DNA of 64,000 nucleotides, taken from contig CAMTOJ010000001.1 in NCBI GenBank assembly GCA_947074145.1, positions 1 to 64,000 on the forward strand, in the 5' to 3' direction. Source of the DNA: an uncultured Bacteroidales bacterium. GTDB taxonomy: Bacteria > Bacteroidota > Bacteroidia > Bacteroidales > JAUNSR01. The notes under the pieces were generated by a model. It worked only from the letters and a program-made list of their open reading frames with translations. It ran no database searches and was not told the origin of the DNA. Of this stretch, positions 26,535-36,734 are shown one piece after another. Made by a program: the position numbers and the translations under genes. Within the stretch, counting starts at the first letter, position 1, and every line of letters begins with the position of its first letter.

Positions 26535-26580
26535 TGTAACGTTACAAAACGTTACAAAACGAGATAACATCGTTACAAAA
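26535..26580 (+). repeat. GTTACAAAAC direct repeats with a 12-bp palindrome
   Basis: TGTAACGTTACA (26535-26546) is a perfect palindrome. GTTACAAAAC occurs twice in tandem (26541-26550, 26551-26560), and CGTTACAAAA once more (26571-26580). The array ends 45 bp before the pseudouridine synthase start and could be an operator or a remnant of an element. Confidence 0.7.
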
Positions 26581-26625
26581 GCACTATATGTCAATGTAAC
26601 ATACAGATCATAAGCGAATAATACA

Positions 26626-27318
26626 ATGGTAGTAATTTTTGAGGACAATCATATAATAGCGGTTTCAAAAACTTGTAATGAGATCGTTCAGGGTGATAAA
26701 ACAGGAGATGAGCCTTTAAGCGAAACGCTAAAAAAATGGCTTAAAGAGAAGTATGATAAACCGGGGAATGTATTTGTCGGTGTAACACATCGATTAGACA
26801 GACCAACATCGGGAATCGTTCTTTTTGCTAAAACAAGTAAGGCGCTGACAAGGCTGAATGAGATGTTCAGAAATAGTGAAATAAAAAAGACATATTGGGC
26901 AATTGTAAAAAATAGTAATAAAATAAAAGGAGAGGAGCTTCTTACAAATTATCTTTTAAGAAACGAGAAACAGAATAAGTCTTACGCTTATGACACAGAG
27001 AAAAGTAATTCAAAGAAAGCAATTCTTAAATATCGACATATTGCCAAGGGTGATCGATATTCTTTACTTGAAGTAGATTTAATGACAGGTCGTCATCATC
27101 AAATAAGATGCCAGCTTTCACATATTGGATTACCTATAAAAGGTGATCTTAAATATGGCTTCGATAGGTCAAATCCTGATGGCGGAATATCTCTTCATGC
27201 CAGACGTGTGTCTTTTATTCATCCGGTTTCAAAACAGGAAATAGTTATTGAAGCTCCCGTTCCAGATGACAGATTATGGAAAGATTTGGAGAGAATAACT
27301 CTTTCCGTTGATAAATAA
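26626..27318 (+). CDS. RluA-family pseudouridine synthase
   Basis: A 230-residue enzyme converting uridine to pseudouridine in rRNA or tRNA. The catalytic Asp is in VTHRLDRPTSGIVLFAKT (motif II, HRLDxxTSG), followed by LLEVDLMTGRHHQIRCQLSHIGLPIKGDLKYG and the C-terminal HARRVSFIHP. There is no N-terminal S4 domain, so it belongs to the short RluA/RluC-like group; its target base cannot be assigned. It is monocistronic, preceded by a repeat-rich 360-bp intergenic region. Confidence 0.92.
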   Translation: MVVIFEDNHIIAVSKTCNEIVQGDKTGDEPLSETLKKWLKEKYDKPGNVFVGVTHRLDRPTSGIVLFAKTSKALTRLNEMFRNSEIKKTYWAIVKNSNKIKGEELLTNYLLRNEKQNKSYAYDTEKSNSKKAILKYRHIAKGDRYSLLEVDLMTGRHHQIRCQLSHIGLPIKGDLKYGFDRSNPDGGISLHARRVSFIHPVSKQEIVIEAPVPDDRLWKDLERITLSVDK

Positions 27319-27427
27319 TGATTAGTATAATCACTTTTTAACAAAAGGAAGTCTCACATTTACAGTAGTTTATATTAAAGGGGTATAAATGTAAATTGTT
27401 AGTGGGATTTTCACTATAATAAGTATA

Positions 27428-28672
27428 ATGATAGAAGTTAACAGACATATTTTAAAAAACGGCTTAACGCTTTTGCATCATAGAGATAAAACAACCCAAA
27501 TGGTTGCTGTGAATACTTTATATAATGTAGGTTCAAGGAATGAGGATCCTAATCATACAGGATTTGCCCATTTATTTGAGCATCTTATGTTCGGAGGATC
27601 TATAAATATTCCTGATTTTGATACTCCGTTACAAGCTGCCGGAGGCGAAAATAATGCATGGACAAATGAAGATATTACTAATTATTATGATGTCGTTTCG
27701 TTAGATAATATTGAAACTGTATTATGGCTTGAGTCGGATAGAATGTTATCTCTTGATTTTAGTCAACGTTCACTCGATGTACAGAAACAGGTTGTAATTG
27801 AGGAGTTTAAACAGCGTACTTTAAACCAACCTTATGGAGATATGTCTGATCTTATTAAATCATTGGCATATAAAGTACATCCATATAGATGGTCAACTAT
27901 AGGAAAAGAAATTTCACATATAAGTGACTCTAATCTTGATCAGGTAAGAGATTTTTTTAAGACATATTATGCTCCTGATAATGCTATTATAGCAATTGCA
28001 GGAAATATTTCTTTTGAGAAAACTGTCGAGCTTGTCGAAAAATGGTTTGGAGATATTCCTTCCGGAAATATAAAAATTAAAGATATTCCTCAGGAACCGC
28101 AACAAAAAGAAGCTCGATTTCTTGAAGTTGAAAGAGATGTTCCTCAGGATGCTATTGTTAAAGCTTACCATATTTGTGGTCGTACTGATGAAGAATATCA
28201 TTGCTATGATATCCTTTCAGATGTTCTTTCTAATGGTAGATCGGCTCGTTTACCTCAGAAACTAATAATGGAAAAGAAACTTTTTTCGGAAGTAAATGCC
28301 TATATATCAGGAAGTATTGATCCTGGACTTTTCTATGTAACCGGAAAACCTTCAGAAGGTGTTTCTCTTGAAGAAGCCGATAAAGCTCTTACTGAGGAGA
28401 TTGAGCTTTTGAAAAAGGAGCTTGTCGACGAAACAGAACTTAAAAAATGGGTTAATAAATTTGAGGCTAATGATATCTTTTCAAATATATATTATCTAAA
28501 TAAAGCTACTAATTTATGTTATTTCGAATTGCTTGGAAAAGCTGAAGATATTAATAAGGAAGTAGATAAATATCTGGCTCTAACTCCTGAAAAAATTAAG
28601 ATTGCTGCTAATAAGGCTTTTGTCGAAACAAATTGTTCCACTTTATATTATAGAAGCAAAGAAAAAGCTTAA
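27428..28672 (+). CDS. M16 family zinc metallopeptidase
   Basis: A 414-residue pitrilysin/insulinase-type peptidase with the inverted zinc motif H48-L-F-E-H52 and the downstream Glu ligand region VVIEEFKQRTLNQPYGDM. Two repeats of the M16 fold are visible, with the C-terminal half containing the R/Y pair region (GRSARLPQKLIMEKKLFSEVNAYISGSIDPGLFYV). No signal peptide was found, so it is probably cytoplasmic, degrading peptides. It follows the pseudouridine synthase by 110 bp in the same direction. Confidence 0.93.
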   Translation: MIEVNRHILKNGLTLLHHRDKTTQMVAVNTLYNVGSRNEDPNHTGFAHLFEHLMFGGSINIPDFDTPLQAAGGENNAWTNEDITNYYDVVSLDNIETVLWLESDRMLSLDFSQRSLDVQKQVVIEEFKQRTLNQPYGDMSDLIKSLAYKVHPYRWSTIGKEISHISDSNLDQVRDFFKTYYAPDNAIIAIAGNISFEKTVELVEKWFGDIPSGNIKIKDIPQEPQQKEARFLEVERDVPQDAIVKAYHICGRTDEEYHCYDILSDVLSNGRSARLPQKLIMEKKLFSEVNAYISGSIDPGLFYVTGKPSEGVSLEEADKALTEEIELLKKELVDETELKKWVNKFEANDIFSNIYYLNKATNLCYFELLGKAEDINKEVDKYLALTPEKIKIAANKAFVETNCSTLYYRSKEKA

Positions 28673-28706
28673 TAATAAACCAAGTGTATAAAATATAGAT
28701 ATAAAC

Positions 28707-28777
28707 AAAGAAGTAATATTTGATTAAATTTTTTCAAAGTAATACCTGAAAGAACTTCAAATATTACTTCTTTGGTT
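28707..28777 (+). terminator. Long-loop hairpin after the M16 peptidase gene
   Basis: A perfect 16-bp stem (28707-28722 with 28758-28773) encloses a 35-base loop and is followed by GGTTTT. It probably terminates the peptidase transcript. The loop is unusually long for a terminator. Confidence 0.65.
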
Positions 28778-28993
28778 TTATAAATATAAGCCTCTGATAA
28801 GACTGCTAATCTTACGATATTATAATCATTTACAAATCAATATTTCTGAACAGTTGTGGGTATAAATTTTTATATCTAATTCTAATATCTTTTTAAATCA
28901 TAATTACCATTATGTTAAGTAGGGTTTTTCGTAACTCTTTCCTATCTTCTTAATCTGTGTTATCCTTCGATTTTATCTCATTTTTGAATATAG

Positions 28994-29034
28994 AAAAACC
29001 TCATATTTTGATTAAATCAAAGTATGAGGTTTTA
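28994..29034 (-). terminator. Terminator of dapA
   Basis: AAAACCTCATATTTTGATT pairs with AATCAAAGTATGAGGTTTT (one mismatch), 25 bp downstream of the minus-strand dapA stop. It has A/T runs on both flanks. Confidence 0.85.
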
Positions 29035-29058
29035 ACTTTATATATTTCCGTTTAAATA

Positions 29059-29952
29059 TTAACAAAGAATATTCAATTCTCTTAGAACAGATCTAATTTT
29101 TTCAAAAGTTGTAATTCTTGTTGGTACCAGTGGCAATCTTAATTGATTGTCGATATATCCCATTACATTAAGAATACTTTTAACTCCTGCAGGATTACCG
29201 TCTATAAAAAGAAGATCGAATAATTCAGTAAAACGATGATGAATTGTTAAAGCATTTCTATAATCCCCGGCAAGAGCGAGTCTTACCATTCTGCTGAACT
29301 CTTTAGGAAAAGCATTTCCAATAACAGAAATTACACCAATAGCACCTAATGTTATTAACGGGAAAGTTATTCCGTCATCTCCGCTTATAACATCAAAATC
29401 TTTAGGTTTATTTTTAATAATATCATCCATTTGGGTAATATTACCAGATGCTTCTTTAATTGCAACTATATTATTGAAATCGCGAGCCAGTCTCAAGGTC
29501 GTGTCTGCAGTCATATTAACTCCTGAACGTCCCGGAACATTATATAAAATAATAGGAAGTTTGCTTGCTTTTGCAATTGCTTTATAATGCTGATATATAC
29601 CTTCTTGTGAAGGTTTGTTATAATAAGGAACGACTGATAAGATTGCATCTACACCGTCGAAATCATCTTCTTTAAGATGTTTAACTATATCCATAGTGTT
29701 ATTGCCACCTAAGCCCATGACTAAAGGTACTCTTCTGTTAACTCTCTGAATAACAAATTCCTTAATCTTTTTCTTTTCTTTGTCGCTTAAAGTTGGCGTT
29801 TCAGCAGTAGTTCCAAGCATTACAATATAGTCAGCTGAATTCTGGATCTGAAAATCAATTAATTTACCTAAAGCATTAAAATCTATTGAACAATCATCTT
29901 TAAATGGCGTGACAAGCGCCACACCCATCCCTTTAAGATTAATTTTTGCCAT
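29059..29952 (-). CDS. dapA: 4-hydroxy-tetrahydrodipicolinate synthase
   Basis: Condenses pyruvate with aspartate semialdehyde, the first committed step toward diaminopimelate and lysine. TIM-barrel motifs include GTTAETPTLSDKE, the catalytic Tyr in ILYNVPGRSGVNM, the Schiff-base Lys in VAIKEASGNI, and VISGDDG. Its 297 residues are standard. A -7 element (TAAATTTG, minus strand, 29988-29995) precedes it, so it has its own promoter although ligA, 203 bp upstream, points the same way. Confidence 0.97.
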   Translation of the reverse strand: MAKINLKGMGVALVTPFKDDCSIDFNALGKLIDFQIQNSADYIVMLGTTAETPTLSDKEKKKIKEFVIQRVNRRVPLVMGLGGNNTMDIVKHLKEDDFDGVDAILSVVPYYNKPSQEGIYQHYKAIAKASKLPIILYNVPGRSGVNMTADTTLRLARDFNNIVAIKEASGNITQMDDIIKNKPKDFDVISGDDGITFPLITLGAIGVISVIGNAFPKEFSRMVRLALAGDYRNALTIHHRFTELFDLLFIDGNPAGVKSILNVMGYIDNQLRLPLVPTRITTFEKIRSVLRELNILC

Positions 29953-29987
29953 ATTTTGGAGTTAAAAATTTCGTGAATTATTACAAG

Positions 29988-29995
29988 CAAATTTA
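29988..29995 (-). promoter_or_regulatory. -7 element of dapA
   Basis: On the minus strand this reads TAAATTTG (TAnnTTTG), 35 bp before the dapA start codon. No clear -33 TTG partner is visible. Confidence 0.5.
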
Positions 29996-30155
29996 TAAAT
30001 AATATCTTTTATTTGTGTCATATTAATATAAAATAGACGTATTTTCAATAAAAAGAATGCATTTTTATATCAAATAATGATTAATCCTAAGCTAAAGATA
30101 AACGATAATGAATAACTATGCATATTTATGTTTTTAACTTGTATAATAATTAAGT

Positions 30156-32282
30156 TTATTGATTAATCATTTTTAAAAAATCATCTTCTGAAATAATCTT
30201 AATACCTAATTTATTGGCTTTTTCAAGTTTTGAAGGCCCCATATTGTCTCCAGCCAATAGATAGTCGGTCTTTGATGATACGGAACTTATATTTTTTCCG
30301 CCATTTAATTCAATCAGATGTTTATATTCGTCTCTAGAATGTTTTGTAAATGTTCCGCTAATCACAATTGATGCACCATTCAGAGTATCCGATTTTTCTG
30401 CGTCATCAACTATTTCGTCAATTTTAAATTTAAGACCAGCGTTACGTAAGATTTCAATTGAAATAAGATTTCTATTGTCAGAAAAGAAATCAATAATACT
30501 TTTCGCAATTCTATCACCTACATCTTCAACATCTATAAGATCTTCATATTTTGCAGCAATTAAAGAATCTATATCCTTGAAATGTTTTGCAAGTTTTTTG
30601 GCCACAGTTTCTCCTACAAAACGTATACTTAATGCATATACAACTCTTTCAAAAGGAACATTCTTAGAGTTTTCAATTGATTTAATTATTTTATTCGCAA
30701 TCAATTCTGTGAAGCGTCTATTACTTTTTGCTTTAGCCGGTTGAGTTACAATATTATCGAACAAGCCGCCAATCTTTTGATCTTTAGTATTGTCTGAAGT
30801 ATAATCTTCATAATCATAAATATCAGATGATTTTATTCTTGGACAATTCACTATTCTTTCAACAGTTAGAGAATAAAGATCTGAATAGTTTGTAAGTACT
30901 CCGTTGGCGAAGAAACTGTCAATTGTTTCAGGACCGACTCCGTCAATATTCATTGCTCGTCGTGAGATGAAATGTTCCATTCGTCCTTTTACCTGAGGAG
31001 CACATCCGTTTTGATTAGGACAATAATAACCAGCCTCACCTTCATATCTTATAAGTGGAGTATTACATACGGGGCAATGAGAAATAAAAGTAACTTTAGC
31101 ACCTAATCTTTCATTTCTCGCATCAAGATCGATACCTACGATTTTAGGGATTATCTCCCCTCCTTTTTCCACATAACAGATATCGCCGATATGAAGATCA
31201 AATGCTTTAATTGCATCTTCATTATATAAAGAAGCTCTTTTTACGATGGTACCGGAAAGCTGTATCGGTTGAAGATTAGCTACCGGAGTTATAATTCCGG
31301 TTCGTCCAACCTGAAAAGAAACACTTTGCAATTCCGATTCTGCTCTTTCTGCCTGAAACTTATAAGCAATTGCCCATCTTGGAGATTTAGCTGTGAATCC
31401 AAGTTTCTGTTGCTGAGAGATAGAATCAACCTTTAGAACGATACCGTCTGTTGCAACAGGAAGATTTTTTCTCTCTTTATCCCAATAATTAATGAATGTC
31501 TCAATATCTTCAATATTATCGCATAGTTTGAGATGCTTAGATACATTTAAACCCCATTCTTGCGCCTTTTTAATATTTTCATAATGACTATCTGAAGGGA
31601 GTTCCGAACCGAGCATATAGTAAAGTATAGCTTCAAGTTTTCTGGAAGCCACTATTTTTGAATTTTGAAGTTTAAGGGTTCCCGATGCTGCATTTCTTGG
31701 ATTGGCAAAGAGAGGTTCCTCTTGGGCTTCACGTTCCTTATTTAGTCGGTCAAACTCTTTCCATGGAAGTAATATTTCACCACGAATTTCAAATTCCTGA
31801 GGATAATCACCTTTAAGAATTAAAGGTACGGTTCTGATGGTTTTTACATTTGCCGTAACAACATCACCTTTCTCTCCGTCACCTCTGGTTACGGCAGAAT
31901 CAAGCTTTCCATCTATATAGGTAAGAGAAACGGAAGTTCCATCGTATTTTAATTCTGCACAAATTTTAAAAGGTTCTTTTAAAATAGATGAAGCTCTATT
32001 CAAAAACTCTCTTACCTCATTTATTGTATAGGTGTTGGAAAGAGAGAGCATAGGATATTTATGATTCTGTTGAGAAAAGGAACTAGTTATATCACTTCCT
32101 ACTCTTTGTGTTGGTGAATTAGAATCATAATACTCGGGATATTGATTTTCAAGATCCTGAAGCTCCTTCATCATTTTGTCAAAATCAATGTCGGAGATTG
32201 TTGGATTCGACTCTATATAATACAGATCATTATGTCTGTGTAATTCTCTTCTTAATTCTTCGATATGATTTTTAATATCCAT
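30156..32282 (-). CDS. ligA: NAD-dependent DNA ligase
   Basis: Seals nicks in replication and repair using NAD+. The adenylated lysine is in [13 protein letters not shown] (KxDG). Also present are [26 protein letters not shown], the OB-fold segment [15 protein letters not shown], and a Cys4 zinc finger (CPVCNTPL ... YYCPNQNGC). A tandem helix-hairpin-helix region and a C-terminal BRCT domain ([10 protein letters not shown] to FLKMINQ) complete it. The 708 residues are slightly longer than the usual ~670, because of a low-complexity insertion between the HhH repeats (about residues 480-520, [12 protein letters not shown]). Confidence 0.97.
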   Translation of the reverse strand: MDIKNHIEELRRELHRHNDLYYIESNPTISDIDFDKMMKELQDLENQYPEYYDSNSPTQRVGSDITSSFSQQNHKYPMLSLSNTYTINEVREFLNRASSILKEPFKICAELKYDGTSVSLTYIDGKLDSAVTRGDGEKGDVVTANVKTIRTVPLILKGDYPQEFEIRGEILLPWKEFDRLNKEREAQEEPLFANPRNAASGTLKLQNSKIVASRKLEAILYYMLGSELPSDSHYENIKKAQEWGLNVSKHLKLCDNIEDIETFINYWDKERKNLPVATDGIVLKVDSISQQQKLGFTAKSPRWAIAYKFQAERAESELQSVSFQVGRTGIITPVANLQPIQLSGTIVKRASLYNEDAIKAFDLHIGDICYVEKGGEIIPKIVGIDLDARNERLGAKVTFISHCPVCNTPLIRYEGEAGYYCPNQNGCAPQVKGRMEHFISRRAMNIDGVGPETIDSFFANGVLTNYSDLYSLTVERIVNCPRIKSSDIYDYEDYTSDNTKDQKIGGLFDNIVTQPAKAKSNRRFTELIANKIIKSIENSKNVPFERVVYALSIRFVGETVAKKLAKHFKDIDSLIAAKYEDLIDVEDVGDRIAKSIIDFFSDNRNLISIEILRNAGLKFKIDEIVDDAEKSDTLNGASIVISGTFTKHSRDEYKHLIELNGGKNISSVSSKTDYLLAGDNMGPSKLEKANKLGIKIISEDDFLKMINQ

Positions 32283-32373
32283 AGTGGTTATAATTAAAAA
32301 AGGATTAAGCGTATGTTGTTCTTTAAAAAATAGAACTCAACAACTCTATTATAGTTGAATTTGAGGTGATTAT

Positions 32374-33804
32374 TTAAATATCTTTTTTGGAAGCTTCCAA
32401 AGATGAAATTTTATTGAATTCATCAATATTTTCTTCCTGCAATGAATTATCAATAATCAACTGTTTCTGTGCTTTGGCTCCAAGTTGTTTAAGCTTTTCA
32501 ACCTGACTATAAAGATTCCCGTTGCCCGATTTCATAGTAGAGATAGTATCATCCATTCCATTAAGGGCCTGACGGATTTTATTTCTTGAATCATCAAGTT
32601 TATTACATAAGATTACAAATCTATCGTAAAGCATTCCTCCACGTTTTGCAATTTCAAGCGAATTTTTGCTTTGGCGATCTCGTTTCCAAAGATCAGATAT
32701 CAACTTAAGAGCTGTAATAAGATTTGTAGGGCTAATCAAAACAACCCTTTTGTCATATCCGTATTGCCAGATATTAGAATCAGATTGTAATGCAGTAAGG
32801 TATGCCGATTCATTTGGAATAAACATCATTACAAAATCAAGTGTATCTGTATAATCTTGATAACTCTTTCTTGAAAGTTCATCGATATGATTTTTTACAG
32901 ACTGAAGATGCTGTTTTAGAGATGCAGAGTAAGATGCTTCATCTTCAGCTTCACTCATTCTGACAAATGCTGTAAGGGAAACTTTCGAGTCGATAATAAT
33001 CTTTCTATTATCAGGATATTTGACAATTACATCAGGACGCATCCTTTTCCCGTCATCCGAAATAGAAGTATTCCCTTTTTCGTCTTTAAGAGTTTCCTGA
33101 ATAAAATATTCTCTGTCTTTTTGAAGACCGGATCTTTCGAGAATACCTTCGAGTATCATCTCTCCCCAGTCTCCTTGCACTTTGCTATCACCCTTTAAAG
33201 CCTTAGTTAGATTTTTTGCTTCTTCACTAATTCTTGAATTCAGTTCTACGAGTTCTTTGATTTTTGCTTCAAGCGAGAATCTTTGTTTAGACTCCAAATC
33301 GTACGAATCTTCAACTTTTTTCTTAAACTCAGCAATATTGGTTTTAAGCGGATCAAGAATAGTTTTTAGATCGCTCTGATGTTGCTCCGATATTTTTTTT
33401 GAATTATTCTCAAGGATAAGAGATGCAATATTTTTGAATTCAAGTTCGCTACGTCTTCTTTTTTCCTCCTCTTCAGTATTCAATCTATTAATATCATTGC
33501 ATAAGTATTCATTCTCTTTTTTAAGAGATGCAATCTGACTGAAGTAGGTTCTATTAAGTTCATCAGTTCTTCTTAAGGATTCTTTAAGTTCTGACTCTGA
33601 CTCCTTTAATAATGACAAGGTTGTTTCTGTCGAGACAACCTTATTATTTACGTTTAATAATTCTGTTTTCTGTCGATCTAACTCTTTCTGTAAAGAGTCT
33701 ATCTCGTTTATCAGGTTCTGAGATCTATCTAATTTTGTTTTCAAAAAAAGATAACATGAGATGGTTCCACCTAAAAAGGAAATAGTAGCAATAATGTAAA
33801 TCAT
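32374..33804 (-). CDS. rmuC: DNA recombination protein RmuC
   Basis: A 476-residue protein with an N-terminal membrane segment (about 2-20), a long coiled coil (roughly 25-200), and the RmuC nuclease-like core (KVQGDWGEMILEGILERSGL, RPDVIVKYPDNRKIIIDSKVSLTAF, FVMMFIPNESAY). RmuC limits inversions and other rearrangements in E. coli; its biochemical activity is not firmly established. It begins 9 bp after pyrC on the same strand and lies between pyrC and ligA. Confidence 0.95.
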   Translation of the reverse strand: MIYIIATISFLGGTISCYLFLKTKLDRSQNLINEIDSLQKELDRQKTELLNVNNKVVSTETTLSLLKESESELKESLRRTDELNRTYFSQIASLKKENEYLCNDINRLNTEEEEKRRRSELEFKNIASLILENNSKKISEQHQSDLKTILDPLKTNIAEFKKKVEDSYDLESKQRFSLEAKIKELVELNSRISEEAKNLTKALKGDSKVQGDWGEMILEGILERSGLQKDREYFIQETLKDEKGNTSISDDGKRMRPDVIVKYPDNRKIIIDSKVSLTAFVRMSEAEDEASYSASLKQHLQSVKNHIDELSRKSYQDYTDTLDFVMMFIPNESAYLTALQSDSNIWQYGYDKRVVLISPTNLITALKLISDLWKRDRQSKNSLEIAKRGGMLYDRFVILCNKLDDSRNKIRQALNGMDDTISTMKSGNGNLYSQVEKLKQLGAKAQKQLIIDNSLQEENIDEFNKISSLEASKKDI

Positions 33805-33813
33805 GAAATGTTG

Positions 33814-35154
33814 TTATCTGTCAAACTCAACGGCCATACCTTTTACCGTTGGATCAATCACTCCGTTTCGATAAACGATATTTCCGTTTACTATGGTTGT
33901 ATCTATTTTGTTATTGAATATAAATCCCTCTAAAGGAGACCATTTGCATTTGGATAATATATTAGATTTATCCACTAATTGTTTCGATTCCGGATCAACA
34001 ATCACTAAATCGGCATAATAACCCTCTTTTATAAATCCGCGATCTTTAATATTGAAAAGCGTTGCCGGAGCATGAGACATCTTTTCGACCACTTTTTCAA
34101 TATTTATTTCACCCTCTCTTACCTTTTCAAGCATTGTAAGCAAGGAATATTGTACAATCGGTCCCCCTGATGCAGCTTTAAGACAACTTCCCTGTTTCTC
34201 TTCCCAAAGATGTGGTGCGTGATCGGTTGCTATAACATCTATTTTCCCGGTTTTAACACCGTTCATCAATGCAATTCTGTCGTTTTCTGTTTTTATGGAA
34301 GGGTTCCATTTTATTTTATTTCCCAATTTAGGGTAATCAGTATCATTAAACCAAAGATGATGAACACAAACTTCACCAGTGATTTTCTTATTTTTCAACG
34401 GAGCATCACTCAACAGAGACAACTCTCTTGCTGTAGAAAGATGAAGTAAATGAAGACGTCCACCATATTTCGTAGCAAGTTCGACAGCCTCAGAAGAAGA
34501 TGCATAACATGCCTCCTCATTTCTTATTTTAGAATGAAATTCAATTGGAAGATCATCTCCGTACTGAGATGTATATTTTGCAATGTTAGCCTTTATAACC
34601 TCCTCTTTTTCACAATGAGTCGCTACAACTAACGATAATTCTGAAAATATTCTTTTAAGAATCTCTTTTTTATCAACAAGCATATTTCCTGTTGAAGATC
34701 CCATGAAAACCTTAACTCCACAAACTAAAGAGTTGTCAATCTTCTTTAATTCATCAATATTCTCATTATTAGCACCTATATAAAATGCATAATTTGCTAC
34801 AGATTTTTGGGAAGCTATATCACGCTTTTCTCTGATCAACGCCTCCGTAACTGTTTGAGGGATTGTGTTTGGCATATCCATAAATGTTGTTGTCCCTCCT
34901 GCTACGGCTGCCATCGATTCACTCTCCATATCGGCTTTATGAGTCAATCCCGGATCTCTGAAATGAACTTGATCATCTATTACACCAGGTAGAAGGTATT
35001 TCCCCTTAGCATCTATTATTTCATCAAAATTACCAATTGGCAAAGCTTCATCGGTATAGATTTTATAGATTCTGTCATTTTGGATATGAATAGATCCTTT
35101 ATACGTCATATCCTCATTAACTATATAAGCATCTTTGATTAAGATATTTTTCAT
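33814..35154 (-). CDS. pyrC: Dihydroorotase
   Basis: A 446-residue amidohydrolase closing carbamoyl-aspartate to dihydroorotate in pyrimidine synthesis. Characteristic motifs are HFRDPGLTHKADMESESMAAVAGGTTTFMDMPNT, HCEKEEV, LHLLHLSTARE and ATDHAPH. The usual first metal-site HxH (DxHxH) reads D60-D-Q62-V-H64 here, with Gln for the first His. I recall the same DDQVHFRE/DPG text in other Bacteroidales PyrC proteins, so it is probably a lineage feature. The gene sits in a tight run with the glycosyltransferase (10 bp) and rmuC (9 bp). Confidence 0.93.
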   Translation of the reverse strand: MKNILIKDAYIVNEDMTYKGSIHIQNDRIYKIYTDEALPIGNFDEIIDAKGKYLLPGVIDDQVHFRDPGLTHKADMESESMAAVAGGTTTFMDMPNTIPQTVTEALIREKRDIASQKSVANYAFYIGANNENIDELKKIDNSLVCGVKVFMGSSTGNMLVDKKEILKRIFSELSLVVATHCEKEEVIKANIAKYTSQYGDDLPIEFHSKIRNEEACYASSSEAVELATKYGGRLHLLHLSTARELSLLSDAPLKNKKITGEVCVHHLWFNDTDYPKLGNKIKWNPSIKTENDRIALMNGVKTGKIDVIATDHAPHLWEEKQGSCLKAASGGPIVQYSLLTMLEKVREGEINIEKVVEKMSHAPATLFNIKDRGFIKEGYYADLVIVDPESKQLVDKSNILSKCKWSPLEGFIFNNKIDTTIVNGNIVYRNGVIDPTVKGMAVEFDR

Positions 35155-35164
35155 CGAAAGATTA

Positions 35165-35938
35165 TCAGTTGATATGTTTATATTTTTTGAAATAACTTGT
35201 CATTTTAAGTCTTAAAACCCCAAATACGGCTTCTCCGAAAATACTTGAGTTCATTTTTGATTCACCAAGAACCCTGTTTATGAATATTATAGGAATCTCT
35301 TTTATTCTTGCATTCATTTTGTAGGCTGTGAACTTCATCTCTATCTGGAAGGCATAACCTTTGAATTTTACTTTTTCAAGATCCATATTTTCAAGTAATC
35401 GACGAGTATAGCATACAAATCCTGCTGTGGTATCGAAGATTTTCATTCCTGTTGCAATCTTCACATATTTAGAAGCAAAATACGACATTACGACACGTCC
35501 CATAGGCCAATTGACAACATTTACTCCTGTAATATACCTGGAACCTATTGCCAGATCATTACCGTCAGTCGCACATGCTCGATATAATTTTAACAAATCA
35601 TCCGGATTATGAGAAAAATCTGCATCCATCTCAAAAATATAATCATATTTCTTTTCTAATGCCCATTTAAATCCGGTTATATATGCTGTGCCAAGTCCTT
35701 GTTTTCCTTCTCTTTCTATAATGTAAAGTTTGTCCGGGAACTCTTTTTGAACTCTTTTTACGATACTTGCAGTACCATCAGGTGAACCGTCGTCAATAAT
35801 CAGAATATCAAATGATTTAGTAAGATTGAAAACATATCTTATTATTGATTCGATATTTTCCTTTTCGTTATATGTTGGAATTATAACAACGCTATCACTT
35901 TGACTTGAATCATTTCCCCGCACTATATTATCATTCAT
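35165..35938 (-). CDS. GT2 glycosyltransferase, polyprenol monophosphomannose synthase-like
   Basis: A 257-residue family 2 glycosyltransferase with the DPM1-like layout: VVIIPTYNEKENIESII, the nucleotide-binding DDGSPDGTA, GKQGLGTAYITGFKWAL, the metal-binding DADFSHNPDDL, and GSRYITGVNVVNWP. There is no C-terminal membrane domain, so it is the soluble form transferring a hexose (probably mannose from GDP-mannose) to a polyprenyl phosphate. The sugar identity is inferred from the family. It is the first gene of the minus-strand run through ligA. Confidence 0.92.
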   Translation of the reverse strand: MNDNIVRGNDSSQSDSVVIIPTYNEKENIESIIRYVFNLTKSFDILIIDDGSPDGTASIVKRVQKEFPDKLYIIEREGKQGLGTAYITGFKWALEKKYDYIFEMDADFSHNPDDLLKLYRACATDGNDLAIGSRYITGVNVVNWPMGRVVMSYFASKYVKIATGMKIFDTTAGFVCYTRRLLENMDLEKVKFKGYAFQIEMKFTAYKMNARIKEIPIIFINRVLGESKMNSSIFGEAVFGVLRLKMTSYFKKYKHIN

Positions 35939-36092
35939 ACTATTTAAGAGTGAATATTTATCCTTTATATATATTCAAAGATAAATAATAAATATATTTT
36001 ATAAAGGTTTAAACACTTTAAATACTCATTTGTTTCAACTAATTAGAGATTTTTTTGGAATTGCTAAGTTATTTTTTGATTCGAAATAATAG

Positions 36093-36100
36093 TATCTTTG
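36093..36100 (+). promoter_or_regulatory. -7 element of engB
   Basis: TATCTTTG fits TAnnTTTG and lies 23 bp before ATG 36124. It rules out the upstream in-frame TTG at 36055 as the start. Confidence 0.6.
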
Positions 36101-36123
36101 TATCAATATGTAATAAATATTTT

Positions 36124-36720
36124 ATGGAAATAAAAGACGCTAAATTTGTGATAAGTAATACCGATATTCGTAAATGTCCTGAAGACAATTTACCTGAATA
36201 TGCTTTTATCGGACGATCTAATGTCGGTAAATCATCGCTTATCAATATGCTGACAAATCACAAGGGGCTTGCTATGACCTCTTCAATGCCAGGAAAAACG
36301 ATGTTAGTCAATCATTTTTTGATAAATAATGAATGGTATATCGTCGATTTACCCGGTTACGGATATGCTCAAAGAGGAAAACAAGGCAGAGATGAGATTC
36401 GAAAAATAATAGAGAACTATATACTTGAACGTGATCAGATGACAGCGTTGTTTGTTCTTATTGATTCTCGTCATGAGCCACAAAAAATCGATCTTGAATT
36501 TATGGAATGGCTTGGAGAAAATGCCATACCATTTGTTATAACCTTTACTAAACTTGATAAACTTACCAAAGCCGAGGCGCAGAAGAATATCGAAAGTTAC
36601 AAGAATAAACTTCTTGAACAGTGGGAAGAACTCCCTCCTATTTTCATCACATCATCAACAAGCAGATCCGGTCGTGAAGAGATTCTAAATTGGATTGACA
36701 ATATTAATAAAACCCTATAA
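36124..36720 (+). CDS. engB: Ribosome biogenesis GTPase EngB (YihA/YsxC)
   Basis: An essential TrmE-Era-type GTPase acting in late large-subunit assembly. G1 is GRSNVGKSS, switch I lies around SSMPGKT, G3 is DLPGYG, G4 is TKLD and G5 is SSTSRSG. From ATG 36124 the protein has 198 residues, the family length. It heads the probable three-gene run engB-DUF4494-yggS, and is divergent from the glycosyltransferase operon. Confidence 0.95.
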   Translation: MEIKDAKFVISNTDIRKCPEDNLPEYAFIGRSNVGKSSLINMLTNHKGLAMTSSMPGKTMLVNHFLINNEWYIVDLPGYGYAQRGKQGRDEIRKIIENYILERDQMTALFVLIDSRHEPQKIDLEFMEWLGENAIPFVITFTKLDKLTKAEAQKNIESYKNKLLEQWEELPPIFITSSTSRSGREEILNWIDNINKTL

Positions 36721-36734
36721 TAAATTTAAAGAAC

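Noticed and set aside
36055-36123. Upstream TTG start for engB adding 23 residues
   Set aside because: The extension overlaps a -7 promoter element and lacks family similarity; ATG 36124 gives the normal length.
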